A stretch of 45,972 bases of DNA, taken from positions 1 to 45,972 of the forward strand of contig NZ_JAAGLN010000032.1 in assembly GCF_010548145.1 (NCBI RefSeq), in the 5' to 3' direction. Origin of the DNA: Streptomyces sp. SID10853 (GTDB lineage Bacteria; Actinomycetota; Actinomycetes; Streptomycetales; Streptomycetaceae). The position numbers and the translations under genes were made by a program. The notes beneath the pieces were generated by a model. That model worked only from the letters and a program-made list of their open reading frames with translations. It did no database searches and was not told the origin of the DNA. Shown one piece after another: positions 25,256-34,313 of the stretch; the stretch's first letter is position 1; every line of letters starts with the position of its first letter.

Positions 25256-26908
25256 ATGACGATCCCCCTGCGCGAGGGCCCCGGCGGACGCCGCCCCGTC
25301 CTCGTCGTGGGCGCGGGCCCTGTGGGCCTGGTGCTCGCCACCGAACTGCTCAGCCAGGGCGTCCCGGTGAGACTGATCGACAACTCGGCCGCCGGGCCCG
25401 TCCAGCACTCCCGCGCCAGCGTGGTGTGGCCGCGCAGCCTTGAGCTCCTCGGCCGCATCGGCGCCGCCCAGCCCCTCGTCGATTCGGGCAACCGCCTCGA
25501 CTCGGTGCAGTACTACTCCCGTAAGCGGCATATCGGCGCCGTCGAGATGAGCCGGCTCACCGACACCCCCTACCCCTTCGGTGTGGTCATCCCGCAGGAC
25601 ACCACCGAGGAGGTCATCCGCACCCGGCTCGCCGCTCACGGCGGCGAGATCGAGTCCGGGACGCTCACCGGGATGGACACCTCAGGGCCCCGCCCCGTCG
25701 CCGAGGTGGAACGCGCCGACGGACGCACGGAGCAGATCGAGGCGGACTGGGTCGTCGGCGCGGACGGCGCCCGCAGCGCCGTACGCCACTTCGCCGGCAT
25801 CGAGCTCCTCGGCACCGGCAACGACGTCCTGTTCGCCATCGGTGACGGTCCCGTCGACGGTGACATGGATCCCCACGCACTCGTCTACTGCTACTCGCGC
25901 ACCGGCGCACTGGGTATCGCGCCCTTCGGCGACGGCCAGTTCCGGCTCGCCATCAGCGTCCCGGACTGGAACGAGGAGCAGGGTCCGCCCCGCGAGCTGT
26001 TCCAGCACTTCCTCGACGAGCGCTCCCCGCGGCCCGGCCTGGTCGGGAAGCTGGACTGGTCCACGATCTTCCGGGCCCGTCGCAGGGTCGCCGAGACGAT
26101 GCGCTCGGGACGCGTCTTCCTCGCGGGCGACGCCGCCCATGTCTTCAGCGCGGCCGGCGCCCAGGGCATGAACACCGGCATCCAGGACGCCGTCAACCTC
26201 GCCTGGAAGCTGGCAGGGGTCGTCAACGGCCTCTACGAACCAGGCATCCTCGACACCTACGACACCGACCGCCACCTGGCCGCCGAGCGCATCGTCCTGA
26301 CCACCGCCAAGCAGACCAGCTGGGGCCTGTTCAAACGCCGGCACGAGATAGCAGCGCGCGACGGGGCCCTGCGGCTGGCCCACCGCACCGGTCTCCTGCA
26401 GCGCTTCGGCGCCCCGCTGATGGCGCAGCACGACGTGAGCTACCGCCCGGCGGAGTCCCTGCGCGACACGCTGCCCGGCCTCACCCGCCGGCTCCGCGCC
26501 GGGGACCGCCTCCCGGCGTTCGCTGCTCACGGCGCCCCGCAGGAGGGCGCCGGGCGCTGGCCGTCGATCGACCCGGCGCGGTTCTCGCTGCTTCTGTGGG
26601 CGGGCGAGCGGCAGGACACCGGATGGGTGGAGACCCGTCGTGCCCTGACCGCCACCGCGCCCGCCGACGTCGCGGTACAGGACATCTCGGCGTGGCCCGG
26701 CTTCACGCCTCTCCTCGGCAGCGGCCCCACGGCCGTTCTCGTACGGCCGGACGGGCACATTGCGGCGCTGACCGCACCCGAACCCGCCGCCGTGCGTGTG
26801 GCGTTGCGCCGGTCCGGCATCTCGTTCCGGGCCGCCGCGGCACCCGTCCGCGCGGCGTTCGGACCGGCGTCCGGCGCCGGGCACACCATCGAGGAGCTGG
26901 CCTCATGA
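25256..26908 (+). CDS. FAD-dependent monooxygenase (PHBH-type aromatic hydroxylase fold)
   Basis: The 550-residue flavoprotein has a [17 protein letters not shown] dinucleotide motif at residues 17-33, the NAD(P)H/FAD 'DG' motif [13 protein letters not shown] near 165, and the second FAD motif [24 protein letters not shown] near 290. A C-terminal thioredoxin-like domain (about 400-550) is typical of secondary-metabolite hydroxylases such as MhpA/PgaE types. Family members hydroxylate, epoxidise or perform Baeyer-Villiger oxidation. In the methylenomycin pathway the monooxygenase MmyO introduces the epoxide, so a comparable tailoring role is a reasonable inference. ATG 25256 has GAAAGG upstream. 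The stop overlaps the next start as ATGA. Confidence 0.92.
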   Translation: MTIPLREGPGGRRPVLVVGAGPVGLVLATELLSQGVPVRLIDNSAAGPVQHSRASVVWPRSLELLGRIGAAQPLVDSGNRLDSVQYYSRKRHIGAVEMSRLTDTPYPFGVVIPQDTTEEVIRTRLAAHGGEIESGTLTGMDTSGPRPVAEVERADGRTEQIEADWVVGADGARSAVRHFAGIELLGTGNDVLFAIGDGPVDGDMDPHALVYCYSRTGALGIAPFGDGQFRLAISVPDWNEEQGPPRELFQHFLDERSPRPGLVGKLDWSTIFRARRRVAETMRSGRVFLAGDAAHVFSAAGAQGMNTGIQDAVNLAWKLAGVVNGLYEPGILDTYDTDRHLAAERIVLTTAKQTSWGLFKRRHEIAARDGALRLAHRTGLLQRFGAPLMAQHDVSYRPAESLRDTLPGLTRRLRAGDRLPAFAAHGAPQEGAGRWPSIDPARFSLLLWAGERQDTGWVETRRALTATAPADVAVQDISAWPGFTPLLGSGPTAVLVRPDGHIAALTAPEPAAVRVALRRSGISFRAAAAPVRAAFGPASGAGHTIEELAS

Positions 26909-27942
26909 GCCGCGCAGCCGTGCTCTGCGGTCTTGGTGGCGCACTGCCCGCGACCGCCGTCACCAACGAGGAGCTGGCCGCCCAGCTCGACACCACCGAC
27001 CGGTGGATCCGTACCCGTACGGGCATCGGACGGCGGTACGTGATCGCACCGGGCGAGGCCACATCCGATCTGGCCGTCACGGCCGGGGGGCGGGCCCTGG
27101 AGTCAGCCCGCAGGACGGGCGGCGACGCGGCGGCCGAGGTGGATCTGGTGGTCGTCGCCACCAGCACCCCTGACCGGCCGTGCCCGGCCACCGCGCCTGG
27201 TGTCGCCCACCGGCTCGGGCTCGGCAAGGTGCCGGCCTTCGACGTGGCGGCCGTGTGCACGGGGTTCGTGTACGCCCTCGCCACCGCCGCCTCCGTGATC
27301 ACCGCGGGCGTCGCCCGGCGGGCCCTGGTGATCGGGGCCGACACCTTCTCCACGCTCCTCGACCCCAACGACCGCACCACCCGCGCGATCTTCGGCGACG
27401 GAGCCGGAGCCGTCGTGCTGCGGGCCGGCGAGTCCGACGAGCCCGGGGCGCTGCTCGGCTTCGACCTGGGCAGCGACGGCGGCGGCGCCGATCTGATCAC
27501 GGTGCGTGCCGGCGGCTCCCGCCAGCGTGGGTCGGGCCTGCCGCCCGCCGAGGGCGACCAGTGGTTCGCCATGGAGGGACGGCCGGTGTTCACCGAGGCC
27601 GTGATCAACATGAGCGAGTCCTCGCAGCGCCTCCTCGACCGGGTCGGCTGGACGACGGGAGAACTGGACAAGATCGTGGCCCACCAGGCCAACGTCCGCA
27701 TCCTGCACGCCGTCGGCGAGCAACTGGGCCTGGAGGAGAAACAGATCGTGGTGAACCTGGACCGGGTCGGCAACACCGTCGCAGCCTCGATCCCCCTCGC
27801 CCTGGCGGACGCCGCCACCGACGGCGAGCTCGTACCGGGCCACCACGTGCTCCTCACCGGCTTCGGCGGCGGCCTCACCTGGGGCTCGGCCGCACTGGTC
27901 TGGCCGGACATCGAAGCGGTCACGGAACCGGCCGCGCCGTAA
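26905..27942 (+). CDS. 3-oxoacyl-ACP synthase III (FabH-type)
   Basis: The 345-residue KSIII has the full catalytic triad: Cys118 in VAAVCTGF, His260 in VAHQANVRI and Asn290 in VGNTVAAS. The CoA-binding N-terminal loop with DRWIRTRTGIGRR is present. It should start chains by condensing an acyl-CoA with malonyl-ACP, giving a beta-ketoacyl-ACP, which is the substrate type used by AfsA-like enzymes. It is translationally coupled to the monooxygenase and lies 132 bp before the ACP gene. Its presence beside the degenerate KSIII-like protein points to separate priming and acyl-transfer steps. Confidence 0.94.
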   Translation: MSRAAVLCGLGGALPATAVTNEELAAQLDTTDRWIRTRTGIGRRYVIAPGEATSDLAVTAGGRALESARRTGGDAAAEVDLVVVATSTPDRPCPATAPGVAHRLGLGKVPAFDVAAVCTGFVYALATAASVITAGVARRALVIGADTFSTLLDPNDRTTRAIFGDGAGAVVLRAGESDEPGALLGFDLGSDGGGADLITVRAGGSRQRGSGLPPAEGDQWFAMEGRPVFTEAVINMSESSQRLLDRVGWTTGELDKIVAHQANVRILHAVGEQLGLEEKQIVVNLDRVGNTVAASIPLALADAATDGELVPGHHVLLTGFGGGLTWGSAALVWPDIEAVTEPAAP

Positions 27943-28023
27943 CCCTGTGCGGCCCCGCCGCACTGCCTGCACCACGACCCGCCGCACCACGCCCCCCGCA
28001 CCGTGCCGCGTGCACTTTCCGGA

Positions 28024-28061
28024 ACACACCACACACCACAACACACCGCACTACACACACA
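28024..28061 (+). other. CA-rich leader before the ACP gene
   Basis: ACACACC/ACACACA-type sequence, almost free of G and T, runs for about 40 bases in front of the ribosome site AGAAGGAG (28061-28068). Such unstructured stretches can aid translation of a highly needed product, and the ACP is needed in excess. It may belong to the transcript leader or read-through mRNA. Confidence 0.45.
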
Positions 28062-28074
28062 GAAGGAGCTCGTC

Positions 28075-28332
28075 ATGACTGCTCTCACCACTCAGTACTC
28101 CCTCAAGCACCAGGTCTCCGGCCTCATCAGCGAGAAGTTCGGCCTCGACGAGGCGGAGCTGCTGTCCGGTGCCACGTTCGACGAGCTGGACATCGACTCG
28201 CTGATACTCGTCGAGCTCAGCCTCATACTGCGCAAGGGGATGGGCGTCGTCCTGATGGAGGGCGAGCTCAAGTCCTCCTTCACGCTGGACGAAGCGGTCG
28301 CCGTGATCAGCGCGAAGGTGGCCCAGGCGTGA
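28075..28332 (+). CDS. Acyl carrier protein
   Basis: The 85-residue single ACP carries the phosphopantetheine attachment Ser42 in DELDIDSLILVEL. Helix II (LILVELSLILRKG) and a C-terminal helix (FTLDEAVAVISAKV) complete the fold. It would carry the growing beta-ketoacyl chain for the cluster's KS and AfsA-like enzymes. ATG 28075 has AGAAGGAG upstream; in-frame codons reach back to 28003 but lie in the CA-rich leader. The stop overlaps the KS start (GTGA), a typical ACP-KS coupling. Confidence 0.95.
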   Translation: MTALTTQYSLKHQVSGLISEKFGLDEAELLSGATFDELDIDSLILVELSLILRKGMGVVLMEGELKSSFTLDEAVAVISAKVAQA

Positions 28333-29570
28333 GCGGGTCGGCCCGGGGACGTGGCATCGCGATCACCGGAATCGGCCTTGTCACACCCGCCGGTATCGGC
28401 GTACGGGACAACTGGCAGCGCGTCCTTTCGGGGGTGTCCGCCGCCGCCACCGATCCCGAACTCAAGGGCGAGCGGGTCGACATGTCCTGCCGGGTACCCG
28501 GTTTCGACGCCGCGGCCGAGCTGGGCCGGCGCAACGCCTGGAAGCTGGACCGGTTCGCCCAGCTCGCCATCGTGAGCGCCCGGCAGGCGGTCGCCGACTC
28601 GGGGCTCGACAGCGGGGCCTGGGACGGCACCCGGGTGGGCGTCGTCATCGGGAACTCACTGGGCGGCGCCACCACGTTGGAGAAGCAGCTGAGGACCTAC
28701 TCCGAGGGCGCACCCGATGACGTGTCGGCGCTGATGATCCCCATGAGCATGGTCAACATGGTCGCCGGGTACGTGGCCATGGACCAGCACATCCAGGGCC
28801 CCAGCCTGGTCACCGCGACGGCCTGTGCGTCCGGAGCCTCGGCCATCGGCACCGCCCGGGAGTGGCTGCTGTCCGGGCTGTGCGACGTGGTCCTGGCCGG
28901 CGGCACCGAGGCGGCGATCAGCCCCGGCACTCTCAACGGCCTGTCCCGGATGGGAGCCCTTTCGGGCCGTACGGACGACCCGGGCGCGGCTTCCCGGCCC
29001 TTCGCGCACGACCGGGACGGCTTCGTGGCGGGGGAGGGCGCGGGCATCCTCGTACTGGAACGGGACGCGGACGCCGCCGCCCGCGGCGCCCGCCGCTATG
29101 CCGACATCGCCGGGTTCGCGGCCACGTCGGACGCCCATCACGCCACCGCACCCGACCCGCAGGGCGCAGGCCTGGCCCGCGCCCTGCGGGGTGCCCTCAC
29201 CGACGCGGGAGTGCTCCCGGACGAGGTGGAGCACGTCAACGCGCACGGCACCTCGACCCCCATGAACGATCTGACCGAGGCCCGTGCCCTGCATTCGGTG
29301 CTCGGCAGCCGTGCGGCGGTGACCTCCACCAAGGGGGTCACCGGCCACACGCTGGCCGCGGCCGGTGCCGTCGAGGCCGCGTACACGGCCCTGGCGCTGT
29401 ATCACGGTGCCCTGCCCCCCACCGCCAACGTGGGGTCGCTCGACCCGTCGATCGACGTCGACATCGACGTCATCACGGGGCGGGCGAGGCACCGGCGGAT
29501 CACCGTCGCGGCCAGTACGTCCCTCGGGTTCGGCGGTCACAACGCCGCCCTCGTGCTCACCGCTGCCTGA
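28329..29570 (+). CDS. 3-oxoacyl-ACP synthase II (FabF-type KS), no chain-length factor
   Basis: The 413-residue KS has the Cys-His-His triad of decarboxylative condensing enzymes: Cys166 in TATACASGASAIG, His306 in VNAHGTSTPMND, and His340 in TKGVTGHTLAAAGA. The family start ITGIGLVTPAG appears at residue 11 or so, and GFGGHNAA at the C-terminus. There is no partner chain-length factor, so the enzyme works like FabF, probably for one or a few elongations. GTG 28329 overlaps the ACP stop. The open frame extends much further upstream through the ACP gene in another frame, which is not coding. Confidence 0.95.
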   Translation: MSGSARGRGIAITGIGLVTPAGIGVRDNWQRVLSGVSAAATDPELKGERVDMSCRVPGFDAAAELGRRNAWKLDRFAQLAIVSARQAVADSGLDSGAWDGTRVGVVIGNSLGGATTLEKQLRTYSEGAPDDVSALMIPMSMVNMVAGYVAMDQHIQGPSLVTATACASGASAIGTAREWLLSGLCDVVLAGGTEAAISPGTLNGLSRMGALSGRTDDPGAASRPFAHDRDGFVAGEGAGILVLERDADAAARGARRYADIAGFAATSDAHHATAPDPQGAGLARALRGALTDAGVLPDEVEHVNAHGTSTPMNDLTEARALHSVLGSRAAVTSTKGVTGHTLAAAGAVEAAYTALALYHGALPPTANVGSLDPSIDVDIDVITGRARHRRITVAASTSLGFGGHNAALVLTAA

Positions 29571-29650
29571 TCACCGGGCCGGGGCAACGGCGCCCCGGCC
29601 CCGCACCCTCGTAGCAACCCCCAAGTACCGCCACCAGGAGAGGAATTCGC

Positions 29651-30616
29651 GTGGACACGCGTCAGCTCGGCAGGACCGGCCCGCACGTCAGCCCCGTCGG
29701 CCTCGGCTGCATGGGAATGAGCTGGGGCTATGCCGAGTCCCAGCGCGACGACGCCGCCTCGGTCGAGGTGATCCGCCGCGCGCTCGACTCAGGACCTGTT
29801 CTCATCGACACCGCCGACGCCTACGGCAGCGGACACAACGAGACCCTCGTCGGGCAGGCCGTCGCCGGACGCCGTACGGACGCCGTCGTGGCGACCAAGA
29901 CCGGCATCGTCGTGGACGACCTCGCCACCCGCACCCTCAGCCGCGACGGTTCCCCCGAGCACATCCGGCACTCGGCCGACGCCTCGCTGCGCCGGCTGGG
30001 TGTGGACGTCATCGACCTCTACTACCTGCACCGGGTCGACCCCGCGGTGCCGCTCGACGAGTCCTGGGGCGCACTGTCCGACCTGGTGCGGCAGGGCAAG
30101 GTCCGTCACCTCGGGCTCTCCGAAGTGACCCGGGAACAGGCGACCGCTGCGCACCTCGCGCATCCCGTGGCGGCCGTCCAGTCCGAGCTGTCCCTGTGGA
30201 CCCGCGACCCGCTCGACCCGCACACGGGGATCGCCGGCTGGTGTGCGGACAACGGCGCCGCGTTCGTTCCCTTCGCCCCGCTCGGCAGAGGCTTCCTCAC
30301 GGGCCGTTACGCACGGCCCGACGACTTCGAGGACGGCGACTTCCGCGCCACCAACCCGCGCTTCCAAAGTGCGGCGTTCACCAACAATCTGCGCATCGTG
30401 AGGGCGGTCGAAGAGGTCGCCGCACGGCACGGCGCCACGGCCGCCCAGGCCGCGCTGGCCTGGACGCTCGCCCAGGGCGACCACGTCATCCCCATCCCCG
30501 GCACCAAGCAGCTGCGCTATCTGACCGCCAACACGGCCGCGGCGGGACTGCGCCTGACCGCGCAGGACCTGGCCGATCTGGACGCCGCGCCCGCAGCTGT
30601 CGGCAGCCGCTACTGA
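29651..30616 (+). CDS. Aldo-keto reductase (AKR family)
   Basis: The 321-residue (beta/alpha)8 reductase has the catalytic tetrad: Asp and Tyr in DTADAYGSGHNE, Lys in VATKTG and His in YYLHRVDP. The NADPH-binding C-terminal part carries PIPGTKQLRYLTAN. It probably reduces a ketone or aldehyde of the pathway intermediate. GTG 29651 has AGGAGAGGAA at 29637-29646. It lies 80 bp after the KS gene and 31 bp before the dehydrogenase gene, so it is likely part of the same operon. The specific substrate cannot be read from the sequence. Confidence 0.92.
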   Translation: MDTRQLGRTGPHVSPVGLGCMGMSWGYAESQRDDAASVEVIRRALDSGPVLIDTADAYGSGHNETLVGQAVAGRRTDAVVATKTGIVVDDLATRTLSRDGSPEHIRHSADASLRRLGVDVIDLYYLHRVDPAVPLDESWGALSDLVRQGKVRHLGLSEVTREQATAAHLAHPVAAVQSELSLWTRDPLDPHTGIAGWCADNGAAFVPFAPLGRGFLTGRYARPDDFEDGDFRATNPRFQSAAFTNNLRIVRAVEEVAARHGATAAQAALAWTLAQGDHVIPIPGTKQLRYLTANTAAAGLRLTAQDLADLDAAPAAVGSRY

Positions 30617-30647
30617 TGCCCCCATCCGCGAAGGCAGGAGCAGAACC

Positions 30648-32501
30648 ATGGACGAGCACGCCCTCAGCCCCGAGCACGGCTTCACCCCCGAGTCCGCCAC
30701 CGAGTCCGCTCCCTTCCCCGGGCAAGCCCCCAGCCCCGAGTCCGCCCGCACCCCCGGGCTCGACCCCGTCGTCCCCGGGGCCGCGCCGCGCCCCTTCACC
30801 GTGGCCGTCGTCGGGCTGGGCGGTACCGGTCTCGCCCTCGCCCGGCGGCTGACCCGCGCGGGGCTCGATGTCATCGGTATCGACGACGACCCCGGGGCAC
30901 TGGCCGGGGCTCTGCTCCTGAGCCCCGGCGAACGCCCCCGTACCCTGACCCGGTTTCCGGCGGGCGCCGCGGCGGCCGACCTGGTCATCGAGGCCGTACC
31001 GGAACCGCCGGCTCTGAAACGGGCCGTCCTCGCCTCCCTGCGCGAGCATCTGCGCCCCGGAACCCCTGTCCTCACCACGGCGCTGACCACCCCACTCGCG
31101 GAGCTGGAGGAGGCCGCGGGACCGGACCTGTTCGCGCTGCGCTTCCTGCGCGCCGATGCTCTCGCCGCCGTCGAGCTGGCCCGCGCCCCCCGTGCGGCGG
31201 ACGCCGCGGCGGCCCGTGTCGGGGAGGTCCTCTCGGCGGCGGGCATCAAGGCCCACCAGGTCGGTGACCGGGCAGGCTCCTTCGCGCCCGGTCTGCTGTT
31301 CGGACTCCTCAACCAGGCCGCGTGGATGGTCCACGACGGGTACGCGAGCGCGGCGGACGTGGACAGGGCGGTACGGCTCGGCTGCGGATGGAGCGAGGGC
31401 CCGTTGGCCGCGCTCGACGCGATCGGCCTGGACACCGCACGCGACATCCTCGCCCGCCTCGGCGACCTCGGCGGCGGCCACCGCGCGCCGGCGCCGGTCC
31501 TCGACGAGCTGGTCGCGCAGGGCGCGCTGGGTGTCAAGACGGGCCGCGGCTTCCACCGTCACGGCGCACAGCCGGCGCCCCGCCGGACCGTGGCGCCCAC
31601 CGCTCCCCCCGGCTGCAATGTGGTCGTGATCGGCTCCGGCACCATGGCCACCGGTATAGCCGAGGTCTGCGTACGCGGCGGATTCCGCACCACGCTGCTC
31701 GCCAGGTCGCAGGAGAAGGCCGCCGACGCTGCCGAGCGCATCGGATTCGCGCTCCAGCGCTCTGCCGCCCGCGCCGACGACACCGGGCCGCAGGACGACC
31801 CGCCCCGCTGGACCGCGACGAGCGACCGGTCCGTGCTGTCCGGCGCGGACATCGTCGTGGAGGCAGTCGTGGAGGACCTGGAGGTGAAGCGGCGGCTCTT
31901 CGCCGAGCTGGGGAGGGTGTGCGCGCCGAACACGGTGCTCGCCACGTCCTCGTCGAGCCTGTCGGTGGGCGCCTGCACCGAGACCGCGGGCCGCCCCGCG
32001 CACGTCATGGGCCTGCACTTCTTCAACCCCGCGCCCCTGATGCCCCTCGTGGAGCTGGTGCCGGGCGAGCGCACCAGCGCACACACCCTGGCCAGGGCCC
32101 GTGCGCTCGTCGAGCGGCTCGGCAAGGAGACCGTGGAGTGCGGCGACCGGACGGGCTTCATCGTCAACGCCCTGCTCTTCCCCTATCTGAACCAGGCGCT
32201 GGACCTCCTGGACGCGGGAACGACGACACCGGCGGCGCTCGACCTGACCGTCAAGTCCGTGGGGGAACAGCCCCTGGGCCCTGTCCGGCTGCTGGACACC
32301 ATCGGCGCCGACGTGGCCCTTGAGGTGCAGCGCCGGCTCCATCAGGACCCGCGGCGCAGGGAGCAGGCCCCCGTACCGCTGCTGGAACAGCTCGTCGCCA
32401 CAGACCATCTGGGCCGCAAGACGGCCGGCAAGGGCGTCCGCGCCTATCTGACGGCGCGTGCCGCCGAAGCCGCCGCTGCCTCCGCCGTGGCCGTGGTCTG
32501 A
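30648..32501 (+). CDS. Tandem 3-hydroxyacyl-CoA dehydrogenase (two fused modules)
   Basis: The 617-residue protein contains two complete 3HCDH modules after a Pro/Ser-rich leader of about 45 residues. Module 1 (about 48-310) keeps the NAD motif VGLGGTGLALARRL but lacks the catalytic segment: where module 2 has LHFFNPAPLMPLVELV it reads LRFLRADALAAVELA. Module 2 (about 323-610) has VIGSGTMATGIAEV, SSSSLSV and that LHFFNPAP motif, with the His and the GFIVNALL segment, and should be active. The cluster has no FabG, so this enzyme may act on beta-keto/beta-hydroxy groups or set an alcohol oxidation state. ATG 30648 has GGCAGGAG upstream. Confidence 0.88.
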   Translation: MDEHALSPEHGFTPESATESAPFPGQAPSPESARTPGLDPVVPGAAPRPFTVAVVGLGGTGLALARRLTRAGLDVIGIDDDPGALAGALLLSPGERPRTLTRFPAGAAAADLVIEAVPEPPALKRAVLASLREHLRPGTPVLTTALTTPLAELEEAAGPDLFALRFLRADALAAVELARAPRAADAAAARVGEVLSAAGIKAHQVGDRAGSFAPGLLFGLLNQAAWMVHDGYASAADVDRAVRLGCGWSEGPLAALDAIGLDTARDILARLGDLGGGHRAPAPVLDELVAQGALGVKTGRGFHRHGAQPAPRRTVAPTAPPGCNVVVIGSGTMATGIAEVCVRGGFRTTLLARSQEKAADAAERIGFALQRSAARADDTGPQDDPPRWTATSDRSVLSGADIVVEAVVEDLEVKRRLFAELGRVCAPNTVLATSSSSLSVGACTETAGRPAHVMGLHFFNPAPLMPLVELVPGERTSAHTLARARALVERLGKETVECGDRTGFIVNALLFPYLNQALDLLDAGTTTPAALDLTVKSVGEQPLGPVRLLDTIGADVALEVQRRLHQDPRRREQAPVPLLEQLVATDHLGRKTAGKGVRAYLTARAAEAAAASAVAVV

Positions 32502-32582
32502 CGCCCCGCACCCCGCACCCCGCCGCCCGCTGTCCCGCCGCCCCCTGTCCCCCCGCTCTGCCCCGCACGGAAGGCGTATGAC

Positions 32583-33350
32583 ATGCCCGAGGTCCCCGGC
32601 TCGTCCGAACCGACCGCTTGTTCCGCCGTCGACATCGCCCTCTTCGATGTCGACGAGACACTGATCACCGTCAAGAGCATGTTCAGTTTTCTGGAGTTCC
32701 ACTACCGCGAGCGCGGGCTGCCGGCCTCCGCATACGCCGAGGCCGCAGGCAACCTGCGCGAACGGGCCGCCGCCGGCGTCTCGCGGCAGCGGACCAACTG
32801 CGAGTACTACCGGCTCTTCGCGGGGCGGCCACAGGAGGAGGTGTACGCGCACGGCCGCGCCTGGTTCGCCGCGGAGCTGGCCCGTGGCACGCTCCTGCAC
32901 CGGCCCGCGGTCGACGCGCTCCGCCGTCACCGCCGTGACGGCGCACTGATCGCACTGGTCTCGGGTTCGTTCCGGCCGTGCCTGGAGCCCCTGGCGGAAC
33001 ACCTGGGCGCGGACGTGATCCTGTGCAGCGAGCCGGAGACCGCGGGTGGCTGCTTCACGGGCCGGCTGGCACGTGCCGCCATCGGCCCGGAGAAGGGACG
33101 TCTCGCGCGGGAGCTGATGGCGCGGCACGCGATACCCGCGTCGCGTGCCGCCGCCTACGGCGACCACGCCTCGGACCTGGACCTCCTGCGTTCCGTGGGC
33201 CGCCCGGTGGCGGTCGGCGGGGACCTGACCCTCGGGGGCCATGTCACGCGGGCGGGCGGGGCCACACTGCCCGGAGTACGGCCCGCCGCGCCCGTCGAGG
33301 ACCGGGCTCTCAGGGGGCCGCGGTCTTGGCGACCGACACCAGCGCGGTGA
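32583..33350 (+). CDS. HAD-IB family phosphatase (SerB-like)
   Basis: The 255-residue protein has intact HAD motifs: nucleophile motif FDVDETLITVKS near residue 23, motif II SGSF near 120, and motif IV AYGDHASDLDLL near 185. The cap domain is of the HAD-IB/phosphoserine phosphatase-like type. AfsA-type condensations use phosphorylated acceptors, so a phosphatase is needed later; methylenomycin and MMF clusters also carry phosphatases (MmyP, MmfP). I infer removal of phosphate from the butenolide precursor. The 3' end overlaps the convergent second AfsA-like gene by 41 bp. The 81-bp gap upstream is almost pure C-rich sequence (CCCCGCA repeats). Confidence 0.88.
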   Translation: MPEVPGSSEPTACSAVDIALFDVDETLITVKSMFSFLEFHYRERGLPASAYAEAAGNLRERAAAGVSRQRTNCEYYRLFAGRPQEEVYAHGRAWFAAELARGTLLHRPAVDALRRHRRDGALIALVSGSFRPCLEPLAEHLGADVILCSEPETAGGCFTGRLARAAIGPEKGRLARELMARHAIPASRAAAYGDHASDLDLLRSVGRPVAVGGDLTLGGHVTRAGGATLPGVRPAAPVEDRALRGPRSWRPTPAR

Positions 33351-34239
33351 AGCACAGTGCGCCGTCCTGATGCATCGTCACCATGATCCGGGCCCGCCCC
33401 TGCTGATCGTCCGGCAGCGACTGGGCCTCCACCAGGCAGGGGCTGTCGAGCTCGACGTAGCGGTGGAAGACGGTCTCCATCGCCTCGGTGACGCCCGCCC
33501 GCGGGTGCCGCGCGGCACGGGCCGCCTGCTTGGCCGCCTCCAGGAGCAGGATGCCGGGCACGTGGTCGCTCGGGTGGTCGAAGTACATCGGGTGGTGTGT
33601 GTCGACCCGCAACTGCCAGCGGTCGCGCTCGGCGGTGGGGGAGAGGACGGCGTCGCGGAACTCCTCGCTGGCTCCGGAGACCGGCGGCGGCAGCGGACGG
33701 CTGCGGGCCAGCTCCAGCATCGCGGCGGAGTCGGCGTGGGCGCCGCGCAGACGCTGGTAGATCGCGGGGGGCTGGATGTTGAACCGGGTGTGGGCGGTGG
33801 CCAGCCTGCGGCCGTCGCACACCACGGTGATGTCGAGCGACAGGCCGCCGACGCGGCCGCGGCGGCGCACGATGTCGTGGCACTTGATGTACAGCTCGGG
33901 CCGGCCGCTCGCGCCGCCGGAGTTGAGCGCGTCCAAGTGCAGGGCGTAGCGGTACTCGTCCCACAGCAGGTGGTGGCCGAACGGGACGTCGTAACTCGCG
34001 TGTGCGAGCAGCGGGAAGGTCTGCCGGATCGTCTCGGTCAGCAGCACCGCGGCGTCGCGGCGGCTGTCCTCGGTGCGCGTCAGCCGGCTGGTGTCCGTCC
34101 AGTCCGCGGTGATCAGGAACTCGTCATCGCCGGTTCGGTGCAGGTCCGTCAGGAGCACCTGTGACGCGTCGTGTTTGTGGACGAGGTCCTTCGCTATGTG
34201 AGCCGCTCTCGAAACGATCGACGAAGCCATGTCGTTCAT
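33310..34239 (-). CDS. AfsA-family protein, copy 2 (probable signal synthase)
   Basis: The 309-residue AfsA-like protein has the first hot-dog repeat with VLLTETIRQTFPLLAH near 66-80 and the second with FDHPSDHVPGILLLEAAKQAAR near 220-241. The Arg of the EAAR motif important in ScbA is Lys here. It is divergent from a receptor-type TetR gene with a 117-bp promoter region, the classic scbA/scbR layout, so it probably makes the autoregulator. ATG 34239 has GGGGGAA upstream on its strand; a second ATG three codons on is possible. The open frame extends into the TetR gene but that part is not coding. Confidence 0.88.
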   Translation of the reverse strand: MNDMASSIVSRAAHIAKDLVHKHDASQVLLTDLHRTGDDEFLITADWTDTSRLTRTEDSRRDAAVLLTETIRQTFPLLAHASYDVPFGHHLLWDEYRYALHLDALNSGGASGRPELYIKCHDIVRRRGRVGGLSLDITVVCDGRRLATAHTRFNIQPPAIYQRLRGAHADSAAMLELARSRPLPPPVSGASEEFRDAVLSPTAERDRWQLRVDTHHPMYFDHPSDHVPGILLLEAAKQAARAARHPRAGVTEAMETVFHRYVELDSPCLVEAQSLPDDQQGRARIMVTMHQDGALCFTALVSVAKTAAP

Positions 34240-34313
34240 TTGTGTTCCCCCTGTGTCAGTGAGCGCTGCCCGCACTGCCCCCGAGGCGGTGGCGGATCGG
34301 CGCCGCAGCCAGT

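Noticed and set aside
27180..28328. N-terminal extension of the FabF-type KS frame across the FabH-type gene and ACP gene
   Set aside because: The extension is Arg-rich out-of-frame translation of two clear genes; the KS family start fits GTG 28329.
32502..32582. CCCCGCA-rich stretch as a repeat element or structured RNA
   Set aside because: It is simple C-rich sequence without defined units or stable pairing; it ends in an ordinary ribosome site for the phosphatase gene.
19936..34239. Aromatic type II polyketide cluster
   Set aside because: There is one FabF-type KS with an active Cys but no chain-length factor, cyclase, aromatase or FabG-like ketoreductase.
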